Shown here: one piece after another, positions 9,750 to 18,351 of the stretch
How the letters are laid out: every line of letters starts with the position of its first letter
Numbering within the stretch: the stretch's first letter is position 1
Origin: Gemmatimonadota bacterium
Lineage (GTDB): Bacteria; Gemmatimonadota; Gemmatimonadetes; Longimicrobiales; Gaopeijiaceae
Reading direction: 5' to 3'
Length of the DNA stretch: 64,000 bases
NCBI GenBank assembly: GCA_022826005.1
Contig: JAJDVT010000097.1
Span: forward strand, 1 to 64,000
The notes under the pieces: generated by a model
Databases searched by the model: none
Seen by the model: only the letters and a program-made list of their open reading frames with translations
What the model was told of the DNA's origin: nothing
Translations under genes and position numbers: made by a program

Positions 9750-10685
9750 TTACGCTGCCCTCGGCAGGTCTTCGACGGGTGGACGCATCCACGCAAGCAA
9801 TTCCGCAAGTAGATCCTCGGGAAGAGATGTTCCCGCCGCTTTAGTCGCACTCAACATCCGCAACCGGTCGAAAACGACTACTTGACCATCAAGTGCCGCT
9901 CTTCTTAGTTCTCCGGCTTCGATTACGAATGGAGCAACAATACCAGTACTTGGACGGACCGCCGCATTAAGGTACTTCTGCCACCTTCTTGCGTTTGGAG
10001 TGTCAATCTTGTCGCGCCAGTTCTTGCCGCTAGCACATTGGAGGAGGAACGTGGGCAGGGCCTCCCGGTCATCCTCGAATTGGCGATAACACACGATGTC
10101 GAGGCCACCGTCTTTGGTTGTCGGAGTGGCCCATTCTTCCAAGTCGGTCGCCCCTTTTACACACAAGCGAGTACAGAGTTCTGCCACGATCGTGCGGATG
10201 TCTGTAGTATCGTCAGGAGACCATCCGGTGCGGTACGAGGTCCAGCCAGGAAGCAATGCGGGGCAGATCTTTTCAACGACCTTTTCAAACAGATCGCCTT
10301 GAACATCGTAGGCTCCGTGACGCTTCGCCCACTCGGGATAAATCGCGAACGTCGATAGCAGCACAAGAAACGACCAAATCGGCGTGCTCTCCCAAGAATC
10401 GCGTGCCTCAATCCGCGAACTGCCTATCGATACGGACGAAGGCACCCCGCCCCAACGCTTCCGGCGATCCAACTCGCTCCAACCATCTACTGCGATGTCA
10501 TGGGCTAGATCCTGCCCGTTTTCAGGACAGATCTGGTATTCCAAGAGCAGGTCGACGACATCGCTCTTGGCTACACTCGACTCCACAAAGAGTATGTTTG
10601 CCTCTAACCAGTCCGCCAGAAACCCAGTGCTAACGTTCGATTTATTCTTCGAGTAATGGAACCCGACCGACGGTATCTCCAGCAT
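9750..10685 (-). CDS. PD-(D/E)XK-like nuclease, third gene of the cytosine-methylase operon
   Basis: The 311-residue protein has no name I can give with certainty. The first 110 residues are helical. From about 130 the pattern is E134 in a helix, then DGGLD (D196), a strand and QCASGKNW (Q216, K221). This fits a PD-(D/E)XK nuclease core of the Mrr-like 'GG.D..QCK' type with a small insertion before the lysine. It begins two bases after the ParB-like gene and is the last gene of the operon, where a restriction nuclease is expected next to a C5 methylase. No transmembrane segment is seen. The nuclease call rests on motif spacing. Confidence 0.6.
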   Translation of the reverse strand: MLEIPSVGFHYSKNKSNVSTGFLADWLEANILFVESSVAKSDVVDLLLEYQICPENGQDLAHDIAVDGWSELDRRKRWGGVPSSVSIGSSRIEARDSWESTPIWSFLVLLSTFAIYPEWAKRHGAYDVQGDLFEKVVEKICPALLPGWTSYRTGWSPDDTTDIRTIVAELCTRLCVKGATDLEEWATPTTKDGGLDIVCYRQFEDDREALPTFLLQCASGKNWRDKIDTPNARRWQKYLNAAVRPSTGIVAPFVIEAGELRRAALDGQVVVFDRLRMLSATKAAGTSLPEDLLAELLAWMRPPVEDLPRAA

Positions 10686-10687
10686 GC

Positions 10688-11767
10688 TCAGGCGATACCT
10701 AGCGTCTTCTTGATCTGGTCAGCATTCACGATCAGACGCTGGACCATGTTGATCAGCGTTTCGTCATCCTTGTATAGGTGAATCGACGACAGTGCTTCTT
10801 GAAGATTATACGTCGCGGTTGAGATGATCTCATACAACTCCTGCTGATCGCCGCCTGAGATGATATAGGCCTTGTCGAGGCTTGGCCGCCGCACTGCTCG
10901 GAGATACTTGAGCGCTTCTTCGGAGGCCAAGACACGCGCGAACTTGTCCACCTGTCGAGAATCTTTCACGATCGGAAGCGTCTCCTCATCCCCGAAGAGC
11001 CAGATCGCGTATTCGCATAGGTTAGGTAGGTGGTGAGCGTCCACAGGCGGCTGTACCTGCGATGGCTCAATGCCGAACTTATCGTCAACGCCCAAGAACT
11101 TCTGGACGTGCGGAGACCTTAGGGAGAGGAAGAGTACACTGAAGCGATCCTGTACCCGGTCGACTTCAAGCCCCTCGATCTCCTTCATCTGGGTTAAGAT
11201 ACAATAGGCTATGTAGTTGCGCTCGACAACCGGTGTCTTGCTCCCAATCCTGCGCATCACATCACGGTAAGATAGGCTGCGCTCCGTGATCAGTTTTGCA
11301 ATGAAGGCTGCCTTCTCAGGAGGTTTCCATTCCTTTATGCCCGTAACGTGGCGGAAACCCAGAAAGGCATCAACGTCGCTCCGTTTCTCGACTTTTATGT
11401 ATGGAATCCTGGTAAAAAGATCGGGCGGGGTGTCGACACCCTCGATCAGCGCCAGCCATTTGGTTGAGCGCTCGTCTCCTTCGTAGGTCCTCTTGAGGCG
11501 CTTGAGAGCCGCGATGCGTCGATTCCCTTCAATGACCACTAGGCGCTCGTTCCCGTCGATCTCTTCGGCCACGCAGAGGACTGCCTCATGCACCCAGAAG
11601 CCACTCTCAAGGAATGACGTGGCGAGTTCCTCCAATGACCAGTCACGCATGCGGTCGTAGACCTCTTCCTGGGTTAGCTCGCCATTTTGGACTGCACGAG
11701 CCAGCCGCGGATTCCTCGGATCGAGCAGTATCTCCGACAGGGCCGCGTACTCAATCTCTTTAGGCAT
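10688..11767 (-). CDS. ParB/Srx-fold protein of the cytosine-methylase operon
   Basis: The 359-residue protein starts with the ParB N-terminal fold: ILLDPRNPRL at residues 14-23 and the signature VIEGNRRIAALKRL near residues 74-87. This is the nucleotide-binding G-x-R-R-x-x-A box of ParB/Noc CTPases and of DndB/sulfiredoxin-like proteins. A helical segment after residue 130 (YRDVMRRIGSK) could be a helix-turn-helix. The C-terminal half is unassigned. The start overlaps the methylase stop by eight bases and the stop lies two bases before the nuclease start. It is therefore unlikely to serve chromosome partitioning; a DNA-sensing or nucleotide-gated switch role in defence is inferred. Confidence 0.7.
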   Translation of the reverse strand: MPKEIEYAALSEILLDPRNPRLARAVQNGELTQEEVYDRMRDWSLEELATSFLESGFWVHEAVLCVAEEIDGNERLVVIEGNRRIAALKRLKRTYEGDERSTKWLALIEGVDTPPDLFTRIPYIKVEKRSDVDAFLGFRHVTGIKEWKPPEKAAFIAKLITERSLSYRDVMRRIGSKTPVVERNYIAYCILTQMKEIEGLEVDRVQDRFSVLFLSLRSPHVQKFLGVDDKFGIEPSQVQPPVDAHHLPNLCEYAIWLFGDEETLPIVKDSRQVDKFARVLASEEALKYLRAVRRPSLDKAYIISGGDQQELYEIISTATYNLQEALSSIHLYKDDETLINMVQRLIVNADQIKKTLGIA

Positions 11768-13100
11768 GGGATCCGCTCATTGCGACCGAGGCTATGTCGC
11801 CGTTGTGACTGTGGTGATTCGATGTATTCTTGAGAAGTTCCTTGGCAACCAAGTGGGCGACGTCAGCATTGACGGCATTCCCCAGTGCCCTGAACGCTCG
11901 CGTCTTGATAGTGGGCAGCAAGGGGAGGTCGCCCAAGCTCTGCAAGCGTGCGCATTCACGGATCGTCATATACCGTCCCTCCGAAGCAACGATTGGCACC
12001 TGACTCGTGGTGAGCGCAACCAGTGACGGAGCGGTAGCCGGGTTCTTGACCCTTATCCCTGATGCGCGGAATTGAATGAGCTTGTCCCAAACGCTCCTCG
12101 TCCCGGCCTGCCAATTCCATTCGAATTTCTGAAAGCTCGGCGGGAACGACATGATTCTTGGGAGCCAATCGCGTAGGCGGACCTCGTGAGCCGCGTAGAA
12201 TCCTCGATTCTGTTGGATGAAGCGCGCCTTCCAACGTGGAAACAGTGTTTCGCCTTGGGCGTAGGGTGGAAGCTCAGCCATCTGCTGCCCTTTTGTCTTG
12301 CCTTTTAGCGAACGTCCGAACATGCCGCTGAAGCGTGCCAGGTATCGTTGGCTGTAAGCTGATGGATTGCGCTTCTCATACGGATAGGTCGCACCGAATT
12401 CCATCGCCCAGATCGGGAATGAAGGCATCTTCGCATCATTGCCAATAAGACCGAGGAACTCTTCCCAGACCTCTAGGTATTCGACCTGTCGGGCAGACAA
12501 GATGTCTGCGTCGTTCGGACGTTCATCTAGTACCTTGGAGAGGTGAAGGTCGTCTTCAGGTGAGATCAACTCGGGCCAATCGAAGTCCTTAGGGCTGCCC
12601 ATCCACGCGACGATAAAAGCGCGATATCTGATTTGCGGAACTCCGATCAAATGAGGTGACAACTCCTTGAAGTCGACCGAGTAGTCCCTCTCGATCAGGC
12701 TGTCGCGTATTCTGGCCCACGTCTTACCATCGGCGTGGCGTAGGATGTTCGGAACGTTCTCGAAGATCAAGAACGTCGGCGTGTGTCGATCAATGATGCG
12801 CAAGATGTACTCAAAAAGATCGCCAGACTCAGGGCACTCGAACCCGAGTTGGCTGCCTGCCTTGGAGAATGGTTGACACGGGAAGCCTGCACAAAGGATG
12901 TCGTGAGAAGGAACATCCTTCCAACAGTGACGGATATCGGCGAACGGTCTAATGCCAAAGTTGGCATGGTATAGATCCTGTAGCTTGGCATCGATCTCGG
13001 AAGCGAAGACACATTCGTGTCCCAACCGCTTCAAAGCCGCGTGAAACCCACCGAGTCCCGAAAACAGGTCTACGAACTTGAGCCGAGTACGTCCGTCCAC
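11760..13100 (-). CDS. C5-cytosine DNA methyltransferase
   Basis: All diagnostic motifs are present: motif I DLFSGLGG starting at residue 10, motif IV with catalytic GFPCQPFS near residue 72, motif VI FENVPN near 112, motif VIII QIRYRAF near 158, and motifs IX-X ending in LGNAVNADV near 405. The variable region between VIII and IX (about 190-350) is the target-recognition domain. The open frame continues 152 codons upstream, but that part is low-complexity and has no homology. I chose the GTG at 13100, seven codons before motif I, with GAAGG ten bases upstream. The product is 446 aa. It should protect host DNA from the nuclease two genes downstream. Confidence 0.88.
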   Translation of the reverse strand: MDGRTRLKFVDLFSGLGGFHAALKRLGHECVFASEIDAKLQDLYHANFGIRPFADIRHCWKDVPSHDILCAGFPCQPFSKAGSQLGFECPESGDLFEYILRIIDRHTPTFLIFENVPNILRHADGKTWARIRDSLIERDYSVDFKELSPHLIGVPQIRYRAFIVAWMGSPKDFDWPELISPEDDLHLSKVLDERPNDADILSARQVEYLEVWEEFLGLIGNDAKMPSFPIWAMEFGATYPYEKRNPSAYSQRYLARFSGMFGRSLKGKTKGQQMAELPPYAQGETLFPRWKARFIQQNRGFYAAHEVRLRDWLPRIMSFPPSFQKFEWNWQAGTRSVWDKLIQFRASGIRVKNPATAPSLVALTTSQVPIVASEGRYMTIRECARLQSLGDLPLLPTIKTRAFRALGNAVNADVAHLVAKELLKNTSNHHSHNGDIASVAMSGSHA

Positions 13101-13967
13101 AAGCCCGTTACCTTCACCGAACGCCTCTGTAGAGACGGGCTCCGCAGTCAAGTCCCGATAAGGCGTCCGCGGCGCAATTGCCGGCTGCGGTGGGTCCCCA
13201 CCTGCCCGGACAACTAGTTCATCGGGCTGATTGAGCTTGATTGGGTTTCTTCTTGGTCGCCTCCAGCGGTTGGGAGAACTACCGACCGAGGCTGACGAGC
13301 GGAGAGGGTGCGGTAAGCGTTCAGAGCCTCCTTCCTCCCGGCATGCTAGGGTTCTCTCAGGGCGCATGGACGAGGGTTTCGTGGTTCGCCGGGGAGAGGT
13401 GGCCGCGATCCGCGGCACCATCACCCAGCCAACGATCCGGCGGTACCAGGCGTCCAGCCCGACCACGAGGGTCCCGGGAGAGGCATGTGTTCGCGGACTA
13501 TCGCCATCCGGATCGCTGACCCGACCGTTCTCACGGCACCGACATCGGTAGGGCACCCTACTTCGTCCGCTCGATTGTCTCGGCCACCGTAATCGTTGGA
13601 CGGTGCCGAGCCTACGTCACAGGGAACGAACCGTCCGGTCCTAGCGGCTCTGCCGGTCTTGGTGCCCGTGCCCTCTCCAAGCATGGTCTGTGCTCCTGGT
13701 CGCGGTGGGAAGAACCGTCTCCAACCCCATAATGTGGGGTCCGACGGGTTAGGATTCAAGCAGAGCGGGCTCATCTGTCAACCGAAACCGAAGATGTGGC
13801 GGGTCCGCAACTGCCGCGGGATAGGTGCTTGCTGTGGTCGTGACGTGTCGGCGTGGCCGACGTAGCAACGTGGACCTCCTCGGAAACTCCGCGTGTCGGG
13901 GGCACTGTCCGAAACTGTGCTCCTCCCGAATGCAGGCTGCTGCCGACACGAATTGGGGACGATGGAC
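13101..13967. other. Intergenic stretch without a confirmed gene
   Basis: Apart from the doubtful transposase relic at 13360-13556 and a small ACCCCA/TGGGGT hairpin near 13732-13748, I see nothing supported. It should contain the promoter of the minus-strand methylase operon starting at 13100. Confidence 0.45.
13360..13556 (-). pseudogene. Possible relic of an integrase-core (IS3/IS481-like) transposase
   Basis: In one frame this stretch reads LVVGLDAWYRRIVGWVM, which resembles the conserved 'VLDLYSRRIVGWAM' region around the second catalytic Asp of rve-type transposases. Nothing else of the enzyme is recognisable and the surroundings are frameshifted. It would be a badly decayed fragment upstream of the cytosine methylase. 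Similarity over about 17 residues could be chance. Confidence 0.3.
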
Positions 13968-14085
13968 GGGATTCCCGCCAATCTGGACGATTTTCCCGCA
14001 GTTTCGGTTCGGCCGGATCGGGCACGCCTCACCGGCAAGGATGGCAGATCGTGCAGTCCCAGTTCAACTTGGACGATTCCTTGCC
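13968..14085 (+). repeat. Dispersed intergenic repeat, copy A
   Basis: About 118 bases are related to 29101-29219 on the opposite strand. The best block, 14033-14064, matches 29122-29153 at 29 of 32 bases. The left end (GGATTCCCGCCA) and the right end (GACGATTCCTTGCC) are also shared. No protein is encoded. It ends directly before the MerR-type promoter. It could be a MITE-like remnant or a conserved non-coding module. Confidence 0.55.
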
Positions 14086-14101
14086 TTGATTCGCACCCCC
14101 C

Positions 14102-14132
14102 TTGACCCTGACGTAACGTGAGGGTTTACCTT
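14102..14132 (+). promoter_or_regulatory. MerR-type promoter and operator
   Basis: A -35 TTGACC (14102-14107) and a -10 TACCTT (14127-14132) are separated by 19 bases, the overlong spacer typical of MerR-activated promoters. The spacer holds the near-perfect inverted repeat CCCTGACGTAACGTGAGGG (14106-14124, one mismatched pair). A start about seven bases past the -10 would fall on the ATG at 14140, predicting a leaderless or almost leaderless mRNA. Autoregulation by the gene that follows is inferred. Confidence 0.7.
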
Positions 14133-14139
14133 GCCCCGC

Positions 14140-14994
14140 ATGAACAGCCAACCCCACACTGCGACCCGCCCCGCGCCCGGGACCGCTTCAGTCCCGCGAG
14201 GCCGGGCCGGCGACCCCGCCCGCGCGACCCACCACACCGTCGGCGAGGTCGCCGCGCTGGCAGGCGTCACCATCCGGACGCTGCACCATTACGACCGGAT
14301 CGGGCTCCTGGTCCCATCGGGGCGCTCGGCGCACGGCTACCGCCTCTACGACTACGGCGACCTGGAGCGGTTGCGGCAGATCCGGCTGATGCGGGAATTG
14401 CGGTTCGGGCTGGACGCGATCGAGCAGATGCTCGATGCTCCGGCGTACGACCGGCGGGGAGCGCTGGTCGCGCAGCGGGAGTTGCTGGAGGCACGGCTGG
14501 AGAGGACACGGAGGATCATCCGCGGGGTTGACCGGGCCCTGGCGGCACTGGACGAGGAGACGGAGATGGAAAAGGCGACGATGTTCGAGGGACTCGAGGA
14601 GTTCGACCACACGCAGTACGAGGAAGAGGTGGAGCGGCGCTGGGGCGACAGCGAAGCGTACCGGGAGTCGATGCGCCGCACCCGCCGCTACGGCAGGGAC
14701 GACTGGGCCCGAATCAGGGAGGAGGGGGAGACGGTCTTCGCCAGGCTCGCAGAGCTCATGGCCGCCGGCGACCACGCTGCGGGCCGCGCCGCAATGGACC
14801 TGGCCGAGGAGCACCGGTGCCACATCGACCGCTGGTTCTACCCCTGCAGCCACAGGATGCACGGAGGGCTCGCCGAGATGTACACGGCCGACCCCCGCTT
14901 CACGGCGTACTTCGAGAAGCGTGCCGAGGGGCTGGCGGACTTTGTTCGCGACGCGATCAAAGCCAACGCGGCCCGGTGGAGGAACCGGTCATGA
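14140..14994 (+). CDS. MerR-family regulator with TipAS drug-sensing domain (TipA-like)
   Basis: The 284-residue protein has a MerR winged helix (HHTVGEVAALAGVTIRTLHH, then YDRIGLL), a dimerisation coiled coil around residues 100-145, and a C-terminal TipAS domain. The latter carries the family blocks DRWFYPCSHRMHGGL and MYTADPRFTAYF. TipA-like proteins bind thiopeptides, albicidin or similar compounds and activate their own promoter and nearby genes. The frame could start at TTG 14131, but this lies within the -10 box, so ATG 14140 is preferred. It overlaps the next gene by ATGA. Near its end it carries one of the 27-base coding palindromes (14938-14964). Confidence 0.85.
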   Translation: MNSQPHTATRPAPGTASVPRGRAGDPARATHHTVGEVAALAGVTIRTLHHYDRIGLLVPSGRSAHGYRLYDYGDLERLRQIRLMRELRFGLDAIEQMLDAPAYDRRGALVAQRELLEARLERTRRIIRGVDRALAALDEETEMEKATMFEGLEEFDHTQYEEEVERRWGDSEAYRESMRRTRRYGRDDWARIREEGETVFARLAELMAAGDHAAGRAAMDLAEEHRCHIDRWFYPCSHRMHGGLAEMYTADPRFTAYFEKRAEGLADFVRDAIKANAARWRNRS

Positions 14995-15104
14995 GCGGCG
15001 AAGAACAGGACTCCCCCTTCCGCAAGACTCTCGCCCGCGTCCTCCTGGTTCAGGTCGTCGCGCTGATCCTGCTCTGGCTCCTCCAGGCCACCTACCACGG
15101 ATAA
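14991..15104 (+). CDS. 37-aa single-span membrane peptide upstream of the symporter
   Basis: The ATG overlaps the regulator's stop (ATGA). The product is a charged N-terminus (residues 1-15), a hydrophobic helix (RVLLVQVVALILLWLLQA, residues 16-33) and a short TYHG tail. It is the only thing between the MerR gene and the sodium symporter and lies 256 bases before the latter. A small transporter-associated subunit is possible, as several symporters have tiny partners. It would be missed by standard length cut-offs. Confidence 0.65.
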   Translation: MSGEEQDSPFRKTLARVLLVQVVALILLWLLQATYHG

Positions 15105-15360
15105 CAGCCCGTGGACAGAATCCCCCCGGCATTCGAGCGGCGATGCATCCGCGCTGGACGCTTCGCTCACAATCTTCACACTGTAAACTCTGCTTTACGA
15201 AATGTCATGTACACCATACATTCCATTCGTTCCTGGCTTCGCTCTTCGTTGCTCCTCGGGCGAATAGCCCTGCTATTCACCTCTCGTCGCGCCTTGCCAG
15301 CCCGGCGCCTCGCCGCTCTCGGTGCTCGCGCGGCTCTATCCACGGACTGCTAGCCCGCTC
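15105..15360. promoter_or_regulatory. AT-richer leader of the symporter gene
   Basis: Bases 15170-15230 are clearly less GC-rich than the surroundings. They include GTAAA/TTTAC (15183-15198, six-base spacer) and an ATGT...ACAT arrangement, and a 9-bp imperfect hairpin follows at about 15260-15285. This is a plausible operator/promoter region. I cannot assign -35 and -10 boxes with certainty. Confidence 0.35.
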
Positions 15361-17028
15361 ATGCACCCCATCAACTGGCTGATCGTCGGCGGCTACGTCG
15401 CCTACGTCCTCGTCGACGGCATCCGCCGGGCGCGGGGCACGAAGGAGGTCGAGGGCTACTTCCTCGCGAACCGCTCGCTGCCGTGGTGGGCGGTCGGGCT
15501 GTCGGTGATGGCGACGCAGCTGTCCGCGGTCACGATGATCGGCACGACGGGGCAGGGTGCGACCGACGGGCTGCGCTTCGTGCAGTTCTACTTTGGACTG
15601 CCGCTGGCGATGGTGATCCTGGGCGTGACGCTGGTGCCGTTCCTGCGCGGCGCCGGGGTCTACACCGCGTACGAGTACCTGGAGCGGCGTTTCGGGCCGG
15701 AGACGCGCACAATGACCGCGTTCCTCTTCCTGCTGTCGCGCGGGATGTCGTGCGGGGTGATCATCGCCGCGCCGGCGGTGGTCTTCTCGGCGGTGTTCGG
15801 GTGGCCGCTCATGTGGTCCGTGGCGCTGATCGGCGTGCCGACCGTTGCGTACACCATGCTGGGCGGGATCCAGGCGGTGACGTGGGCCGACGTCAAGCAG
15901 ATGATCCTGATCGTAGTCGCGCTGCTCGCCGTGGTGGTCGTGCTGATCGTGCAGATGCCGGTGTCGCCGGGCGAGGCGCTCCACATCGCGGGCGCGACGG
16001 GCCGCCTCAGGGTCTTCGACTTCTCCTTCGACATCAACGAGACCTACACCTTCTGGTCGGGGCTGATCGGCGGCACCTTCCTGATGCTGTCCTATTTCGG
16101 CACGGATCAGTCCCAGGTGCAGCGCTACCTGGCCGCGAAGTCGGTGAACGCGGCGCGCACCTCGCTCCTGATGAGCGCCTATTGGAAGATCCCGCTGCAG
16201 GCGCTGGTGCTCCTCGTCGGCGTGATGGTCTTCGTCTACTACCAGTTCCAGCCGGCGCCGCTGCTGTACAACCCCGCGCACGAGAACGCGGTGGTGGAGA
16301 TGCGGGGAGCGGAGTACGGGGCGCTGCAGGCGCGTTATGGCGAGGCGCTGGTGGAGAGAGAGGGGGCGGCGCGGGGCGTGGCGGACGCCGCCGGCCAGGA
16401 CGCGGCCCGACGCGCGGCCATGGACGACTTCCTCGCCCGGGAGGCCACGGTCGAGGAGATCCGCGCCGAGGCCCTGACGATGGCGGAAGAGGTCACAGGC
16501 GAGCCCTCGCGCGACGTCAACTACATAATCCCGCGCTTCGTCCTGGGCGAACTGCCCATCGGGCTGGCCGGACTCTTCATCGCGGCGATCATCGCGGCCG
16601 CCATGTCGAGCATCTCGTCCGAGCTGAACTCGCTGTCGACGACGAGCATCATCGACTTCTACCGCCGCTGGTTCCGCCCGGAGGCCGGCGATGCCCATTA
16701 CCTCAGGGTGTCGAAGGTCGCGACCGCGTTCTGGGGGGTGTTCGCCTGCATTGTCGCGGTGTACGCGGTCAGTCTCGGCTCGCTGATCGAGGTCGTGAAC
16801 CGCTTCGGGTCGTTCTTCTACGGGTCGATTCTGGGCGTCTTCCTGCTGGCGATGGTGCCGCGGGCGCGGGGGATGGGCGCGCTGGTGGGGCTGGTCCTGG
16901 GGATGGTGGCGGTCGGGCTCATCGAGTGGCGCACCGACGTGGCCTACCTGTGGCTCAACGTGATCGGGGCGGGGACGGTCGTGGGGGTGGGGGTGGTGCT
17001 GGGGATGTGGGGCCGCCGGGCAGGTTGA
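15361..17028 (+). CDS. Sodium:solute symporter (SSS family)
   Basis: The 555-residue product has about 13 hydrophobic helices. It starts HPINWLIVGGYVAYVL and carries the SSS pattern of a first helix followed by VEGYFLANRSLPWWAVG and SVMATQLSAVTMIG, the Na+-site helix. A hydrophilic loop with Ala- and Glu-rich sequence lies at about residues 320-380. The family imports sugars, acids, amino acids or vitamins with Na+; the substrate cannot be read from the sequence. I prefer the ATG at 15361 because upstream codons read as non-coding. It ends flush against the convergent propeller gene. Confidence 0.88.
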   Translation: MHPINWLIVGGYVAYVLVDGIRRARGTKEVEGYFLANRSLPWWAVGLSVMATQLSAVTMIGTTGQGATDGLRFVQFYFGLPLAMVILGVTLVPFLRGAGVYTAYEYLERRFGPETRTMTAFLFLLSRGMSCGVIIAAPAVVFSAVFGWPLMWSVALIGVPTVAYTMLGGIQAVTWADVKQMILIVVALLAVVVVLIVQMPVSPGEALHIAGATGRLRVFDFSFDINETYTFWSGLIGGTFLMLSYFGTDQSQVQRYLAAKSVNAARTSLLMSAYWKIPLQALVLLVGVMVFVYYQFQPAPLLYNPAHENAVVEMRGAEYGALQARYGEALVEREGAARGVADAAGQDAARRAAMDDFLAREATVEEIRAEALTMAEEVTGEPSRDVNYIIPRFVLGELPIGLAGLFIAAIIAAAMSSISSELNSLSTTSIIDFYRRWFRPEAGDAHYLRVSKVATAFWGVFACIVAVYAVSLGSLIEVVNRFGSFFYGSILGVFLLAMVPRARGMGALVGLVLGMVAVGLIEWRTDVAYLWLNVIGAGTVVGVGVVLGMWGRRAG

Positions 17029-18273
17029 CTATCGCCCTTGTGCAGGGTCGGTCAACACGATGTCAAAGAATCGAATCTCGATCAAACCGCTGGGCAGCTC
17101 TACCCTTCGGAATCCCTTCATCCGACCGGGCAGGAAGCCCTCGATGTCGAACCAGCTTGCCAGATGCCTGGATGCCAGGACGACGCCCGCACGCGTGTCG
17201 ATCACCTCAATGTACGCTGAATACGCATTGGGATAGTCCTCAGGCGGCTCATCAAACGGGTTCCTCCAACGGCCGATGATGTGGACCCACTCCTCGGTAG
17301 GAACCTGGGTGTAAGTCACCAGCAGGCCCGTCGTGTCCGCACTCAGGGCGCGCAAGGAGGGGTGCGGAGCCTCGGTTGGGGGTTCCGGAGGTGCGTCCGG
17401 CGGCTCCTCCAAAAAAACTCGCGGCTCCTCATCGGGGAACCACGATACCTGCCGACGGACCACCAGCTTCAGTTGGCCGTCCGTTCCCCACTTCTCAACA
17501 AGATACTGACTCCGCATCGCGCTCGGTCCGGCCCAGAAGTGATCCTCGTCCGCCAAGGTCAATGGGTTACGCGCATGGCTGGCCCAGTTCATCGTTCCGC
17601 CGTACTCGGGATACTTGCCAAAGGTATGGAGAACCTCGCCCTCCGTGGTGAGCACAGCAAAGCCCTGGAGGGGAAGCTGGTCCCGAAGATTGCCGGGCGA
17701 GGTGACGATTTCACCGCGTGGCATCAAGATGGGGCTTGACATGCCCTGCATCATGATTCGCGGCATTCTTTGCACCCGGGAGAGCCAATCCAATTCCCGG
17801 GAGAGCACCGTCCACTGCCCGTAACCGCTGAAAACGTGCAGATTGTCGTCGCGGTCCAGAAACAGCCCACTCACACCGTAGTCCTCGAACTCCCGCGGTC
17901 CGTCCCCCGCCCGGCCAAAGCTCCGCTCGAATCGCCCGGCCGAATCCCAAATGGCGATGGTGCGACTCATGCCCAGGACATCCGTATAGATTCGACCACG
18001 GCTGTCCACGACGACCCTCGTCCCGGGATCAGGCAGCGAGCCATCCAGGTCCGACACCAAAACAGGCCCCGTTTCGATCAGCTCAATCCGGCACGGATAC
18101 CCGTCCTCCTGATCCAGAACGACCGTGTCGCCCACCTCGAAACGCCGCTCGGCAAGCCGGGCGCATGCCCCAAATGCTACCGCCTCCCCTTCGCCGGTGC
18201 CGCCATCACCCGTGCAGCCCGGCGATAAGAACAACAGTCCGAGGGTCAATCCAATTTTCCATCGCCGCAACAT
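17029..18273 (-). CDS. 6-bladed beta-propeller lipoprotein
   Basis: A basic N-terminus and hydrophobic core end in a lipobox (LSPGC, Cys20), so the mature protein is probably lipid-anchored in the envelope. Beyond that are the repeated propeller features: VVVDSRGRIYTDV, WDSAGRFERSFGRAGDGPREF and LFLDRDDNLHVFSG, which are NHL-like blades. The signature phrase 'G..GDGP.EF' is shared with the propellers at 41-54 kb. Such proteins are very numerous in Gemmatimonadota and their ligands are unknown. A second propeller gene lies 78 bases upstream on the same strand. Confidence 0.75.
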   Translation of the reverse strand: MLRRWKIGLTLGLLFLSPGCTGDGGTGEGEAVAFGACARLAERRFEVGDTVVLDQEDGYPCRIELIETGPVLVSDLDGSLPDPGTRVVVDSRGRIYTDVLGMSRTIAIWDSAGRFERSFGRAGDGPREFEDYGVSGLFLDRDDNLHVFSGYGQWTVLSRELDWLSRVQRMPRIMMQGMSSPILMPRGEIVTSPGNLRDQLPLQGFAVLTTEGEVLHTFGKYPEYGGTMNWASHARNPLTLADEDHFWAGPSAMRSQYLVEKWGTDGQLKLVVRRQVSWFPDEEPRVFLEEPPDAPPEPPTEAPHPSLRALSADTTGLLVTYTQVPTEEWVHIIGRWRNPFDEPPEDYPNAYSAYIEVIDTRAGVVLASRHLASWFDIEGFLPGRMKGFRRVELPSGLIEIRFFDIVLTDPAQGR

Positions 18274-18351
18274 TCCTCACCTCCCCAATGACGCCGAGAA
18301 TCGAGTCCAGCGCGAAACCGAACGGCAATGCTGACAACGGGAATCTTGCGG

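Noticed and set aside
1951-13100. A complete BREX or DISARM system
   Set aside because: No PglZ, BrxC, BrxA, DrmA or DrmB counterpart is present. Only helicase and methylase parts are shared.
13101-13556. 152 N-terminal residues of the cytosine methylase frame
   Set aside because: Low-complexity sequence unlike any methylase. GTG 13100 with a ribosome site sits correctly before motif I.
15277-17279. Long frames on both strands over the symporter
   Set aside because: Both are Arg/Gly/His-rich and antisense or out of frame to the SSS symporter, with no domain.
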